NCBI RefSeq assembly: GCF_002288925.2
Contig: NW_022098031.1
Span: 14,219,824-14,283,823, forward strand
DNA: 64,000 nt
Direction of reading: 5' to 3'
Source of the DNA: Delphinapterus leucas
Lineage: Eukaryota; Chordata; Mammalia; Artiodactyla; Monodontidae
Shown one piece after another: positions 1-12,870 of the stretch. A program made the translations under genes and the position numbers. Every line of letters begins with the position of its first letter. The first letter of the stretch is position 1. The notes below the pieces were generated by a model. That model did no database searches. It had not been told where the DNA came from and saw only the letters and a list, made by a program, of their open reading frames with translations.

Positions 1-1224
1 TCTTATATTCTTAAGGAAATATGCTATACTTTTGAGAAATGAATGTATTTACTTTTATACACATGTCAGTAGTTCTGCTTTCCACTCTTCACTCAGTTCT
101 ATTAAAAAGAGAAAAGATATCTTATTCTGCTTGCTCCAGCTGGTGTAAATCCCTTGTCTGATAAATTGTCTCTGTTGTAATTGCTGCCAGGCTGGCAGAG
201 GGCACGGAGCATGAACTAGCTCTGTTGCTGTGGTCAAGGAAAGCAGCTTATGGAGGTGAGCACCTACTGCATGGTGGGCCTGGACTGCATTCCTCTTCTC
301 CCAGCTTCTGCTCACCTGACACTCTGCCACACAATGTGCTCATCTATGCCAGTCAGGGCTAAGATGAATGTGACCTTGAGTTCAGGCTCTTTCAATTATT
401 TTCAAATATTCTTAGTCTCTTCATATGCAATGCAACTGATCAAAGTTCAATTTAAGAATAATCTTTGCCAACTGATTTCTATAGAAAATGATTTTTCTCT
501 AAAATCCTCCATAAAATATTGGCTGCCTGCCTTACGTGTTAGCCAAGGAATGGATTTTGTCTCTAATCTGAGTATTCTGGGTCTGCCTTCTCTGCTGCTG
601 TGACCTGGATGTGGGAAAGAAGAATCGGAGAAGAGTGCCTGCAGAAGAATTGTTTTCTGATTGGAGTCTGAGCTAAAACAGTTTTCCTTTTGCACATCTC
701 ATGGCCTGTGTCACACCATTAGACATTCTTCTGTGTCCAGTAACTCAAGTACAATCACCAACTAACCCATTCTTAACCCAACAGCAAACAAGAAATAGTG
801 TTGACAATTTTAGGAAGTCACACCTTGTCATCCGCCCACTGATCTTGCAAAGCGTACATACAAAATTGCTCTATTACAGAAACCACGGGAGTGATATTCA
901 AAATATTTAACAACGCATAAGTTATAGGTACTGACCGTTCAGAACAGATACCTACAGTAATTAACTGGCCTAGGCTGACTGAATGTTGCTTATTGGAAAT
1001 TGTTATTTTTTTGGAGAAATTTTTTCATTATCTTCCCCGATACTTATGGCACAATTAAAATTTGTCCTTGGATACTTGTGTTGACAAAGCAGCAGGACTG
1101 CATCGGCTCCAACGTAGGAAGCAGTGACCTACAGTGCATGTGACAAGAATAGCATAAGGGCCACCACCCTTTTCAGAGTATGTAACCCACTTGCCCCTAC
1201 TACATCCCTGCCTGCTATTTGCAG
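1..1224. other. Intergenic, nothing recognised
   Basis: Unique-looking sequence with short open frames on both strands that lack family resemblance, splice sites or codon bias. No clear transposon was identified. Confidence 0.5.
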
Positions 1225-1428
1225 ATGTCGCCAAAGCCACCACTGCCCTCAGGAATGCCAAGTAGCAGGAGTGGGCAGTTTGCCATGCATCTTTGGATGA
1301 TCGCCAATCCACAGCCCTGTTTGCAGCTTTCCCACCCAGACGGGCCAACCCTGTGGCCTTACTTGCGCAGAGCACTCTTCTCTTCTGATCTGTTGGAGGT
1401 TTTTATGGAAGAAGCAAGGGATCGCGGA
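1225..1428 (+). other. Candidate isolated exon (weak)
   Basis: A 204-nt interval bounded by an acceptor-like pyrimidine stretch ending CTATTTGCAG and a strong donor-like GGA|GTAAGT. It is open in one frame for all 68 codons, starting ATG TCG CCA. I recognise no protein family in the translation. A splice-site pair around an open frame of this size can occur by chance, and no partner exon was found nearby. It could be an exon of a long non-coding transcript or nothing at all. Confidence 0.12.
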
Positions 1429-2084
1429 GTAAGTGACTGATATTTTTTTTTAAAGTGTGAGAACTACCTCTCCAGGGGCACAGGATTCAGGACGGACGGA
1501 TTCAAGGTTACCTTAGGCAAAGTCGAGGTGCGATTTTACCTGCAAGTATTCAAAAGTGATCCTGTCCTGACAAGGGGCCCTGGTTTGCTCTTCCAAATTA
1601 TTCTGGTAAATCAAATCAAGAGTGCAAATCATCCAGGCAAGGGTAGTTACTAACAACTGCTGATCATTTTCAGCAAAGGTTCTAAATCAATACTTAAGAG
1701 ACGCTTCATCAGTTGTTCGGGAACCAGTGCCAACTGGTGTGTACAAATGATAGAGGCAAGTCTTACTGGTCATTTAAGGAGGGGACCCAGTAATTTTAAG
1801 GCAGATGAGGGTGTCACTTGACCTGAACCTTCACTGCCTTTGTTAATTCCCCAAGCATTTGCTGAGTCCTCTGTGCACAAGGCAGCATGTGCGATGAATG
1901 AGACAGAGTGCTGGGCTTAAAGATACACAAAAAATCCTACCCCTTTCACTCACATCCTCAGAATAACTGCTTACTTTTCTCAGATGTGTTACCTATCTAG
2001 ATAGATATGCCCTGTGAGTGAGTAACTAGAGGAAAGGACCTAATAATCTTGGCATCTTCTGCCCACAGGGACTCATGGGAACCA
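1429..2084. other. Intergenic, nothing recognised
   Basis: No gene, RNA or clear repeat could be supported here. Confidence 0.5.
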
Positions 2085-2290
2085 CTCTAACAAAGAAGCC
2101 AAGAGCCTCGTGGTGAGGAGGCCTTGGTTTGAATGCTCAGCTCTGCCACTTACTAGCTGTGGGTTTGTGTGCAAGTTATTTAACCTCATCTGTTAAAGAG
2201 GAATAATATCCAATGTTATACATACTGTAAAAATTATCTCACACTGTGCCATTCACATAGCAAATGTTCAGTAACAGTGCAACCCTCAGG
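2085..2290 (+). repeat. MIR SINE fragment
   Basis: Shows the MIR body: GCTCAGCTCTGCCACTTACT, then a GTGTGCAAGTTATTTAACCTC stretch and a tail ending in AGCAAATGTTCAGTAA. Diverged and without target duplication, consistent with an old mammalian-wide SINE. Confidence 0.75.
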
Positions 2291-2454
2291 AAATGTAAAC
2301 CAGGGGTAATGTGAAGTTAATACAGGAGATGCTCAGTTCACAAGGCGTAAGCCCTCAAACAGGCCCTGTATTGTCTGAGGAGCCCACACAAGGAGTTAGG
2401 GAGAAAGGTCTCACATCACTGGAGCGAGTGAGTACCGTGGACCAGCCATCTTGG

Positions 2455-2625
2455 TCACTTCATTCCATTTCACCCTCACAACAGTCCTGTGGGTGAGGTG
2501 GAAATTGTCACCATTTTGCAAGGGAGGAAACTGAGGCTACTCAAAGTGGACTTGACCAAGGTCACACAGCAAGACAGGAGTCCAGCTTTATCTGACTCCA
2601 ATGTGAGTGCTTTTTCCTCGAAGCC
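2455..2625 (+). repeat. MIR-family fragment
   Basis: Contains the MIR tail-side motifs CCTCACAACAGTCCTGTG, GGAAACTGAGGC and AAGGTCACACAGCAAG in the right order. Confidence 0.7.
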
Positions 2626-2629
2626 AACT

Positions 2630-2805
2630 GGCTCTCAAAGTTCGGTCTCAGACAAGCAGTATCGGCAGCACTTGGGAACTTGTTAGATATGCACATTCTC
2701 AGCCCCTCCGTCAACTCCAGAAGTGGGACCGTGGCATCTGTGTTTCAACAAGCCCTCCAGGTGATTCTGACGTACGTGCAAGTTCCAGAACCACTGCTCT
2801 ATGCC
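2630..2805 (+). mobile_element. MER20-type hAT DNA transposon
   Basis: Matches the MER20 layout: start near TCTCAAAGTTCGGTC, middle ACTTGTTAGATATGCACATT, end CAAGCCCTCCAGGTGATTCT then AGAACCACTG. Non-autonomous, no coding capacity. Confidence 0.7.
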
Positions 2806-4934
2806 ATGGGTTCCCTCTTCAATTAGGATCCAACTCCTTACCCTGTATTTAACAAAAAGCATGGAAGAAAGCCCTTGGGCTCTGAATGTGAGTTTACACT
2901 GAATTCTTAGCAATGATGAGTCAAGGTATCCTAAAAAAGCTACCTCTTGCCCCACTTCTGCCCAAGGTGCACGCAGGGAAGAAAAGTGGAAATTAATGAT
3001 GGGAACCATTTTTCATATTCTTAAGTCCCTTGAGCATCTCTCCTTAGAGAACAGTAAAGCTTTCCTGGTTGCTCTTGTCACAACCAGTTAGTGTCACCCT
3101 CTACCGTGCTACTTGGTCTCGGGCAACGTGATGTATCTAAGAAGCTCCTACTGTGTGCCAGACACTGAGAGAACAGTGGGGAACAAAACCAGCAAATCGT
3201 CCCCTCAAGGAGCATATGATCTGATTTCTCCCAGCATTGGACACCACTGACCTCTCCTAGAATCCCTGAACTCCCAAGGCAGGGGGACAAGTGAGGAATC
3301 CCCTCCTCTTCCATCCACCCACCACCAGCAGCCACCTACATTTAGAATGGGAATACCTATGACTCCGAAGCAGAGATGTTATCAGGAGAAACAAAGCAAT
3401 TTACTCAAATCGCCCCTGGACCATACACAGCATATCCACGCAAAGTAGTGTAGCTGGCCAAATGAGAAAGGGTCAGAGAGAGGCCAGTCACGTTTGGAAA
3501 AACAGTCCCAAGCACCCACTGACCAGGAGCCCAAGACTTTGGAATCACACTGGCCATTAGGCTGTGTACCTATGGACCTCAGCGTGGGTCTGAAGAATCA
3601 AGTCTGTCAAGCCGGGACCCATGTCCATCAGTATTTCAGTCCAGTGTTTTTTGAGCTCTGTGGGTGATGGATGCCAGAGTCATCACAAATCATCAGCCAC
3701 TCTGGCTAAAAGGCAAACACCCTGAATTTGCTCTTTATTGACTGCATAAGAACCATATTGCTTCCCACTGAAAATAAGTACTACTTGAACAATAAAAGAA
3801 CCCCTAATGCATATTCCACCTGCTGCTAGCCAGGGCTTTGAAAGCCATTGCCTTCCCTGAATGATTCCAGCTGGTACTCTCCTTTGTGCTAGCTTTTACA
3901 GGCTGTAAGGACAGATACATAAGGTGTAGGTCAGTTTTTTAGAGAATGTAGAAGTCTTGCCCTCTCAACTCGACACATGCTTCTCTTTTTTTCCCCCCTC
4001 CCTCCTGGAATTAATGGGGATCGAGATTGCTAAAGCATCTAATTAAAAGGTTTTAGATCATTCTGGCCTGTACACAGACTGACTAGAAAACTGACTTCAT
4101 CTGAAAGAGGAGAATCAATATATGGGGGAAGGAAGGGAGATGTGTTTGTAATATTTTTGTTCTCCTGACCCTTGTCTAACTCACAGGCAATTTCAAGAAG
4201 AAAATCCTCACGTGTTTTTTCCATCAACTGGAGAACTTGAATCAGTATTAATGGCAGAGTTTTTGCTTATTTAAATTTCCCTCCCACCTCACAATGTGTC
4301 TACTACAAGTTTGTGTCCTAAATCCCAGCATAAAATTCCCTGTTGCTTAACTTGCCCATAAACTTGGAGCATGTAGTCATGTTATACGATTCCTGACCTG
4401 AACATAAAGTTCCTGTAGTCTAGAGGCACCTTAAGGAGGAGCTAATATGTTCATCTGCTTGTTTTCCAGGCAATAAACCCAGAACAGGTGAAATGAGGAG
4501 GAAATTTTAAAAAGATCAAAAGACAGGTTCAAACGCATAAAAGTCATCTGGAAAGCCTCAGGACTGCCAATCTCAAATATGAGTCCCGGAGGAAGTTTAA
4601 GTGGAATTTCTAGTTTTCCCTTCTCTCCAACCTCAACTTTTCTTTAGAAGGAAGCTCATCGTCCAAGAGGTTGGGTCAGACACTGGCAAGAGAAAAAAAG
4701 ATGAATTTCTTCTAAGCCCATTGTTGACAACCTCTTTCTCCTCTTCATTCTCCTGGCCTCCACCCCTGTTGCTTCAATACGTGTTTAGCTGTCGCTAGCA
4801 TTTTACGTTGCAGAATGAGGTTGGGTTGTGAGGAAGGTATTTGCCGAGTTAGTACAAGGGGAGCGTTTAACTCTGGATTTCAAATTACTGTGCAGACGAC
4901 AACACTCTACTGCTGAAAAGAATTTGCTGAACAA
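2806..4934. other. Intergenic, nothing recognised
   Basis: Includes a pyrimidine-rich stretch near 3980-4010 but no gene or repeat family I can name with confidence. Confidence 0.5.
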
Positions 4935-5320
4935 GAAACAACTGCGCAGGTAGGAGTATAAATTGGTACAGCCGTCAATACAATTTGGCAATATGTATCA
5001 AAATTCTTAAAATTATGAACACTATTTGACCCAGTAATCCCACTTTTATTAATTCATCCTAAAGAGATAATTGTACAAAGGCAAGAAGATATATGAACAA
5101 GGATGTTCATTGGGGCATAGGAAAAGTTGGAAATAATCTAAATGCCCAGTAATGAGATTGGTTAAACAAATTCTTGTGTATAGAAAATTAAGAATATTAT
5201 ATAGGCATTAAAATGATGATGGAGATCAAAGGTTTTGACAAGGAAGAACATCTACCTATGGTAAGTTAAAAAAAAAAGCAAGTTACAAAACAATGTATAT
5301 AGTTATTATCTCTCTAAAAT
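4935..5320 (+). mobile_element. Old L1M fragment (end of ORF2)
   Basis: Diverged L1 ORF2 C-terminal sequence: AATTGGTACAGCC, CAATTTGGCAATATGTATCA, TTTGACCCAGTAATCCCAC and a GTTCATTGGGGCATAG-like motif occur in the L1 order. Many frame breaks. Confidence 0.75.
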
Positions 5321-6099
5321 TATGTATATACATATATATGATTTATGAAATGTCTCCTATGAAATTCTTTTTAACAGACCACACATACTGAAGTTCAATA
5401 AATACAAATCAAGCAATTGTCAAGCAAAAATACCATTATGCTTTCTCTTCCAATTACAGTGAGGTAAAATCAACAAATATTTCCCATGAAGATTTGGGCC
5501 CTTAAAGCCTCTTCAATGTTGGCCTCATTATCCTCATGCTATTTTGGTCAACATGACATACGTTCTTCTTCCGCTTTGAAATGTTTTTCATTGAAAAAAC
5601 AGGTTTTATTTGTGGGAATTGGTAGGAGCCCTGACATAAATAAAGACACACACATCAAGGACAGCTATTTCCACATAGTGTCAGAAAATATTTCATTGTA
5701 GTGGCTTCTCTTGATTGGAGGCCAAAGCCTGAATTGGAATTGAGTAAAAAAGAAAAAAAAAAAGACTGACAAGTAATTTTCTCTAAAACAGATTTAGTAC
5801 ACATTTCTATGAAAGAGCTTTACACACATTTCCATTCTAATTAAAAACATAATTGGTCACACGTCTTTATGCTAGGAATATTTTGGTAAAGGAGGTTCAA
5901 AGACTAGCAGTTACATCCATCTCTCAGAAGGCTAATTATTCACTTTAAGGAGTAACACAGAAAATTTTCAACAAACAACAGCAAAAGCAATTTGCGATAT
6001 TCACTTTTGACATCTAATTCTCCGACTTAGGTGATTTGCCATAAAGGATGCCGTAAGCTGGAAATCAAAGACAAGACTCTTACTTTAGCCACTAGTGTA
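5321..6099. other. Intergenic, AT-rich, nothing recognised
   Basis: AT-rich sequence with an A-rich tract at about 5748-5763. No gene supported. Confidence 0.5.
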
Positions 6100-6225
6100 A
6101 CCCTCAACCCTGGCTGCCCCATAAAATCACCACCCCACTAGCGATTCTGATTTAACATGTCTGGGTGGGAACTGGACATCAGGATTTTTTTAAATTTCTT
6201 AGGGACTGTAATATGTAACCATAAT
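6100..6225 (+). repeat. hAT-like DNA transposon remnant
   Basis: CTGGCTGCCCCATAAAATCACC through GATTCTGATTTAACATG and a CATCAGGATTTTTTTAAAT stretch resemble a non-autonomous Charlie-type element. The subfamily is not certain. Confidence 0.45.
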
Positions 6226-6569
6226 TTAGAAGACCTGTACCTTGATAATTGATTTCCTCCATTAGCAATTATTCAGGAGACTGAAATGAAGTGCTACAGT
6301 CTGAAAGGGACTTAAAACATCATCTAAACCATCCCTTATTTTGGAGAAGGGGACACTGAGGCCTGGCAAATTCCTTGCAACAGCTTCTTTATTTTCTTAT
6401 TTTGGTAACAAATAGAGGAAATGAGACCAGGGGATCTCCTTCCTCCTCTCTCACATGCACTCAGTTCTCAACCATTTTTTGCCACATAGGCATAAAGTTC
6501 TACAGCCACCATCTCCCTATTCAGTGAGTGGGATTTTACATTCTTAATGAGGATTAAGACAAAAGCTAC

Positions 6570-6765
6570 CATTTGATGAATGCTTTTGCTACATGGGGCA
6601 TTGCCTCACCTCACCATAACTCTATAACATAGGTATTATTCTATTCCCATTTTACAGATAAGGAAACTGAGCCTCAAATAACTTGCCCAAGGGTAGGCAG
6701 CTAGAAATGGTAGAACTGGGCTATGAACGTACATCTACTCAACTCCAAGGTGCTCGACCCTGAGC
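6570..6765 (+). repeat. MIR-family fragment
   Basis: Has CCCATTTTACAGATAAGGAA, GAGCCTCAAATAACTTGCCC and AGGCAGCTAGAAATGG in MIR order. Confidence 0.75.
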
Positions 6766-7084
6766 AAACCCACAGTGCAAAATCCTGGTTGTTATTACTT
6801 TAGAGATGAGATCTCAGAAGAGCTTCCCCAAACATCTCCATTTCCTTAAGTGCTGCCAAGACAGCAGGAAGGGGAAGAATGGCAATTCAACGGGGAAATG
6901 AGAAAAATCAAGCTCTTGATACCAAGGGTAAAGGCTTTGCTGAACAAATACCATAAGCAAACTACATGGGCCTTTACTTGTAGAACAAAAGTACAGTTGG
7001 GTGCACTCAGCCTTCATGGGAAGAGGCTTTGCCGTGATCCCAAGCAAGCCACTCGAGCATGGCTAGGACTGATGTTCTTTGACG
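6766..7084. other. Intergenic, nothing recognised
   Basis: A 138-codon plus-strand open frame begins at 6850 and runs into the L2 repeat, but the translation resembles no family and it lacks splice context. Confidence 0.45.
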
Positions 7085-7445
7085 TGTGCTACAGGTCTCA
7101 CCTATCCATTTGCAAGTGCTCCTCAATCTTCTTGGAACTCCCTTCCCCTCCTCCTTCACCCGGCTCACTCCTGCTCATCTTTCAAGACTGCACCATCATT
7201 CAGCGTACCTGGGCCGCTCTGACCTCTGAAGGATGGACTACACAGTCCTCTTTTGTGCATCCATAACATCCAGTGGCACTGCACTCAAAACACACAAGGT
7301 TGACCTGTCTGTCTGCTTTTCTGCCTGTCACCGAAACAGTGGTTCCTTGAGGTAAGGCCTGTGTAGACCAGTGCTTAGCCCATTCCCCAGCACAGAGCGA
7401 GCACTTAAGAAACAGGTGTGGAAGGAATACACAAATAAACAATAA
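7085..7445 (+). repeat. L2 LINE 3' fragment
   Basis: Low-complexity C/T-rich L2 3' end: CTTCTTGGAACTCCCTTCCC, TCATCTTTCAAGACTGCACC, GGTTCCTTGAGG and CAGCACAGAGCGAGCACTTA occur in L2 order. Degraded, no open frame. Confidence 0.65.
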
Positions 7446-7640
7446 ATGTGTGCTTCTTACACATAGGTGGGTGGAATAAAGCATCCAAATGTATAGAACA
7501 GAGAAAATATGTTATCATTTGCACAGCTGGCATGAGAATCTTGGAAAGGGAAATAGTTTGGTCTGAAAAATAATTTTACCAAAGACTGGAGTGCACAGTG
7601 AGACCCTCTCCTCTCTCCCCATTTTACCCCTCTCCCCTGG

Positions 7641-8007
7641 TGCAATGGACTGAATGTTTATGTCCCCCACCAAGTTCATACGTTGCAACCTATTCCCTCA
7701 ACACAATGGTTTTTGGAGGTGGTGCCTGTGGGAGATGACTAGGTCATGAGGGTGGTGCCCTTATGAATGGGAGTAGTACCCTTATAATAGAGACCCCAGA
7801 GAGATCCCTCACCCCTTCTACCATGGGAGGTTATAGCAAAAAGATGGCTTTTTATGAACCAGGAAGCAGTTCTCACCAGACACTGAATCTGCCAACAACT
7901 TAATCTTGGACTTGCCAGCTTCCAAAACTTTGAGGAGTAAATGTCTGTTTTTTATAAGCCATCCAATCTATGGCCCTTTGTTATAGCAGCCTGAACGGAT
8001 TAATACA
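7641..8007 (+). mobile_element. Solo LTR of MaLR type (MST/MLT-like)
   Basis: The 367-bp unit begins TG and ends CA and carries the MaLR LTR landmarks: GACTGAATGTTTATGTCCCC near the 5' end, GGTCATGAGGGTGG, a CCCTTATAATAGAGACCCC core and TTATAGCAGCCTGAACGG before the end. It is flanked by a perfect 5-bp duplication CCTGG (7636-7640 and 8008-8012), as expected of LTR integration. No internal region remains, so it is a recombination product. Subfamily assignment within MaLR is from memory. Confidence 0.75.
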
Positions 8008-8012
8008 CCTGG

Positions 8013-11000
8013 TTAGGTCCTATATGCTGGCTAGAACCAAAGTTAATGAGAATTGGATTATTGTGTATTTAAAGAGGAATGCATTTTTGAAGTTTCACAG
8101 GCAATCCAGGAGGAAGGAGTGAGGAGGAGATAAGAGAGAAACAAGTGAGATGATGGAAGTCTACATACTATGCGACGTGGCAACTCCTATTGACACTCTG
8201 AAATCATTTTTAAAAACACTAAAGTCATGAATTCTTAATGCAAGTTTTTACATTTTATAGATTTAAAGTCTAGGCCAAGGTTCACACTGGAGCAGATGTG
8301 AAGTGAGATGGAGGTAGCGCATTAGGACAGAAGAGCCAAATCCAGTGATCTTCCTCTAACGGTCTCATCTGAAAATCAGAGCCGTGAATAAACTGCTGGC
8401 TTCAGCACTGACAACACCAACACCCAGAAGGTGACCAGCAACAAGGCAGCTGCTGAAGTGAACCAACAAATGAGAGGTAGCTACCGTTAACTACACCAGT
8501 ACAAATAGTAGGTTTACAGCTTATGTTATAGGTCCAATACAGTTAAATCTGGCCACTCAGACGCTCCAATGTACTCTAATGCCCTGGGGCAGCCTAGCAC
8601 TCACAACCAGGTCTTCCCCATTTCCTAAGTCACTGTGCCATCAAGATGGTCTTGGCTACCACATGGAACACAACAGTCCAAGTCCTTCTACACCGGTGGC
8701 TACAAATGCCCACTGGTTGGAGGTGAGAAGAAGAAAGGCAGGACAGCTCAGACACGTCCTGCTATGCAGGATGGATTCAGAACTGGGGTGGGGTCCCAGA
8801 CACAGGAAAAGGAGAATGACTGTGGACAGTCAGGCAGCTACTGAACTCTGGCTAAATAACCAGCTCTTTGAACAGATGACTAAGTAACAACTAAAATCTG
8901 CTATTCTTGGAAACTGCCTGATTCCCAGAGGTCTGCAACCTGACCACAACCAATAAATAAAATCAATCGTGAGACCAGATGCCCTCCCTCTCCATTGACT
9001 CCTTAGGCCTATAATTTAATAATGAGGACAGAGATATGAGCTATGTTAGACAGAGGGCTTAAAGAAATGAAATGTGGCAGCATTGATTTTCTAGAGAACA
9101 AATGCCTTGAAGCTAGTGCCTGATCATATTAATATTTCATTTTTATGTTTCTCTTGCAAATGATCCCCCGGCCCTTTCCCGTATCACAGAATTCTCAGGC
9201 TTCAGAAGTCATGTGTCAAAAAATGTTTTTAAATACACATTCTTATAAAAACCGATTTCTCCTCTGCAAGAGGGGAGGGTTAAAAACACCCAGCATCCAA
9301 AAAAAAAAAAAATTACCAACAAGCCTTTAATTCAGCACATGTCCTTCCTATGATTTAAACTCATCAAACCACAGCCATCTCTGGATAAATTTAGAATCAG
9401 ACATAACAAAAACAAGACATATAGAAGACTACTGGGGACAATCTTCAGGGAAGATAAAACATAATGTAATAATAAATGTATATAGAAACTGTGCAACTGT
9501 ACATATACCTAGGGCAATCTATTAATGCAAATACTGGGAAGAGACATGGCATAAAAGTTGAATAATGTTTTCTTAAAACAAGGCAGTGTTTTCACAAAGC
9601 ACCTTTCATCGAGCAATCGCACAGCTTCAGAAAGCACTGGAGAGAGAATGGGAAATACTCCCCAAAGCCAATAAAGTTCACTTGTAGCACTGAAAATCGC
9701 CACCAAGAAATGGGACATTCAGGGACAGAATTGTGGATCAAACTACTATGTTATTATATCACTATTTAGAAATGGAAAACTCAGGTGTGCCACTGAATGG
9801 TCTGCCTGTTCGTGAATTACTAAAAGGCTTTGAAAGAATACATGAAAACTTTCTTCTCAGGTCCCCTCTCACTCGGATACGGTGCTCTCTGTACTTTGCA
9901 CTCAGATACACGTCCTTCCGATGCAAACTGTTCTGTCTAGAAATGCCTGTGCAAATGTATTTCCTGGCAAGACACAGGATTACAGCGTTTACTTTAAGCT
10001 TAGCACAATAGTGGTTTTTATATGGTGATAAGAATTTCCAGAAGTGGGTCTCAGGGGGAGACTTCGTGTTTTTGGTGGTGTTGAGTTAAATTGCACACTC
10101 TTTGTGTTTTTCAAAAGCCAAACTCTCATTCGCCTGTAAATATGCTAGAAAGCGAGGTGACGTATCAGTGAAATCACGCCCCACCTCCTGACTGATACTA
10201 ACCAGTACACACTCTAAAAGAGCACAGAAAAAAGAGACCCTCAGGCTTGAGGAAATTAAGTGGTAGGAGACGTGAGAATGCACGGAAGGATCAAGACAAC
10301 TATCTCTGGCCCCAGCCGGGTTTTGAAAGGTTAAGTTTTAACTCTCTTCTGGAATTAAGAAACTGAAAACTCCTTCTGGTCTTGTAGGTTTCTTTTGAAC
10401 AGAGTTAGGAATTTAACCATGATCCAGGTCCCATCTGGGGCTACTGCCTCCAGGATCAAGTTCTTCTGTATCAGGAACACCATATAAATGTCTTCAGCAC
10501 AACCTCCCAGGCAGATGGAAATCAGAAGGCATCCACCACCTGAATCCTACATCCTCTTGTGTACACCTATCCCTTGGGTGGGACAGGTTGGGCAGCAACT
10601 CTGGACCCCGCATTTAAGGGGTGGGTGGGCAGGAAGCTTTAGGGCACTGCACCATATCCTCTCTTCTGAATATCACTAACATCCTTTGCAAATTTTTGGT
10701 CCCAAGAGGGCTTTGAAAAATGGTGACAGAGTGGACTCCTTTCGGGTGAGATTCTTCAGGGTGAACTCCATGCAGGTTTTGTTACTCCAAGCCCAGAACC
10801 CTCCTCCAAGGTATGACCCTGCTTTAGTCTACATTCCAGTGGCAACTTCCTCTGGAGTCCTGGGAACCCGGAAGGAAGTTGTGGGAGACCCTGCCGTACC
10901 AGGGGGAATCTCTCCACCTCCAGAAATGGGTCTTGTGGGTCCTCAAGAGGGAGGGACACTCCAGAAATGCACAGGATATAGGTAAGTGTTTTGTCTTTCA

Positions 11001-11524
11001 TGGGAAGCAGTTTTAATGTGCCCTCAGAGACTTTATCTCTGAACATATTTCTAAATCTAACATTAAACAAATTGATGTTTCAAGCCATCCTTTAGGTTGA
11101 TTACTACTTAGACTTATTTTTGTCCAGGGAGTCACTCTCAGTAGAGTTCACCGGTGCCAATAATCAGTGCGCAACTGGATATAAGCCCAGGGATGAAAAT
11201 GTTAGAGAAACTTTTATTCTGTGTCTTCCTCCTCTTCCCTTAGCTCTAGGCTCATTGAGGTTGTGTTTCTATAATTCAGGATGCTGCCTTTGATTTTTCT
11301 TTTGGAAACTGCAAATTAAAATTTTTGAGGGCCAATGTAACTTCTTGGGAAGAACAAGAAAAAAAGACAGAATCCCAGTGGTGCCAGAAAGGCTTGGGGG
11401 CACATAAACCTCCAGGCCGGTATTGCCCAGAAGCTAAAAGAAATCATAATAAGACTTAGTGTCTTTTCATCTTCAAAATCCTTCTAAATCATTCATCCTC
11501 ACCATGCTACTGTAACCATGCGAT
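8013..11524. other. Intergenic, no gene recognised
   Basis: Mostly unique-looking sequence with an A-tract at 9299-9313. Small open frames (for example 8579-8887 plus, 9733-10011 plus, 10756-11070 minus) have no recognisable homology or splice signals. Confidence 0.5.
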
Positions 11525-11800
11525 TTGGCAGATGAAATAGACCTTTCATCTCCGGATCCCAAAGCACTCTATAAACGCCAGTTAATCCTTACAACTGTCT
11601 GTGAGGCAATGGAATATCAGCTAACCTACTCGGTGCAGAAAAAGGTTAAGAGATTTGGTCCAACCCACATAGCAAATTGGCAGAAGAAGTAAGTTTGAGA
11701 ACTTGGTCTAGAGATTCTATTCCTGGGTCTGGAATCTGTGGCTGAAAGCCAAATCTGTATTTCAAGTGCCCACATCGTAGTTGGCACATAGTAGGTGCTT
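11525..11800 (+). repeat. MIR-like fragment
   Basis: CTATAAACGCCAGTTAATCC with CTTACAACTGTCTGTGAGGC and a terminal GGCACATAGTAGGTGCTTAG are MIR/L2 3' motifs. Diverged. Confidence 0.5.
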
Positions 11801-12774
11801 AGGTAACAGTTTTTGAATGAATAAGTCAGCTGTCCATATCTCCAAATGCCTGCCAAACGCGTCTGAGTGCCACTAACATCTTCAACTCAGGTTCAAATTT
11901 CCTCTCTAAACTGCCTTGGACTCTTGGGTTTCCATTCACTCATTCTCCAACCAGAACACCCACTATAGTAGAGGCCCCTTCTAAGCTTTAGAGATAGTGG
12001 GAATGAGACAGGCAGCAACCTTTTCTCAAGGAATTTACATCCAGAGAAAATGAGGCATATAATCACCAAGAAGACCAATAATATTAGAGACAGTAAGTGG
12101 GGTGATGTGACAGGAAATAAAAACCAATCACTGAAGATCAAAGGCTCATCCAGTTGCCACTGTAGGTGCATGGCAAGAACTTTATGCCAGGGCCTAGGAC
12201 ACTATAAGAATTTTGCAATATTCTAGCAACTTAGAGAACGAAATTCTGATTTGCTTCTATTCCCCTACAATTGACAGCAAAACCCTTAAGTCAAAAAAAA
12301 AAGCCCAATCATTTGCCTTCAGGGTTGATGAGGAAGAGGCAAGCTTATGGTTTTGTGTTTTGAGGAGTCCAGGAATAAAGTGGGTGATGGCAGCTTCCCT
12401 GCCTGGGGCAGGGGACAAGGCTGGTCCCCAGAGGCAGCCTGCACCTGAGTGGTAACCCAGGGCATAACATTAGAAAGATCCCTGTGTCCCAACACAGACA
12501 GGCCACCTCATTTATTTCACTTATCTATTCATTCATTTTATACTTACTGAGTATCTATTATGTGTCATGTTCCAGGCTCACCTCTCCTCTTGGTGACCCC
12601 ACCAGAACCCAGGCCAGCAATGACCCATCCCTCTAAGCTTTTTAAAAAACATATTATATTTTTCATCATTATTATGAAATGATTTTTAGCTCAGTAACAA
12701 TGAAAAGGGGGGGCAAATACAGATAAATGATTGGTAATTTTCAAAGTGAACTACGCAACACCGACTGTGGTTTT

Positions 12775-12870
12775 TTCCTTTAACAGATTTTTTAGAGCAG
12801 TTTTAAGGTTACAAAAAAATTGCTCAGAAAATAACAGAGTTCCCACATACTCGCTTTTCTCCCTCTCTCT
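12775..12870 (-). mobile_element. L1M (MB-type) 3' end fragment
   Basis: The plus strand reads TTTTTTAGAGCAGTTTTAAG then GTTACAAAAAAATTGCTCAG, the complement of the old L1MB 3' terminus. Confidence 0.6.
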
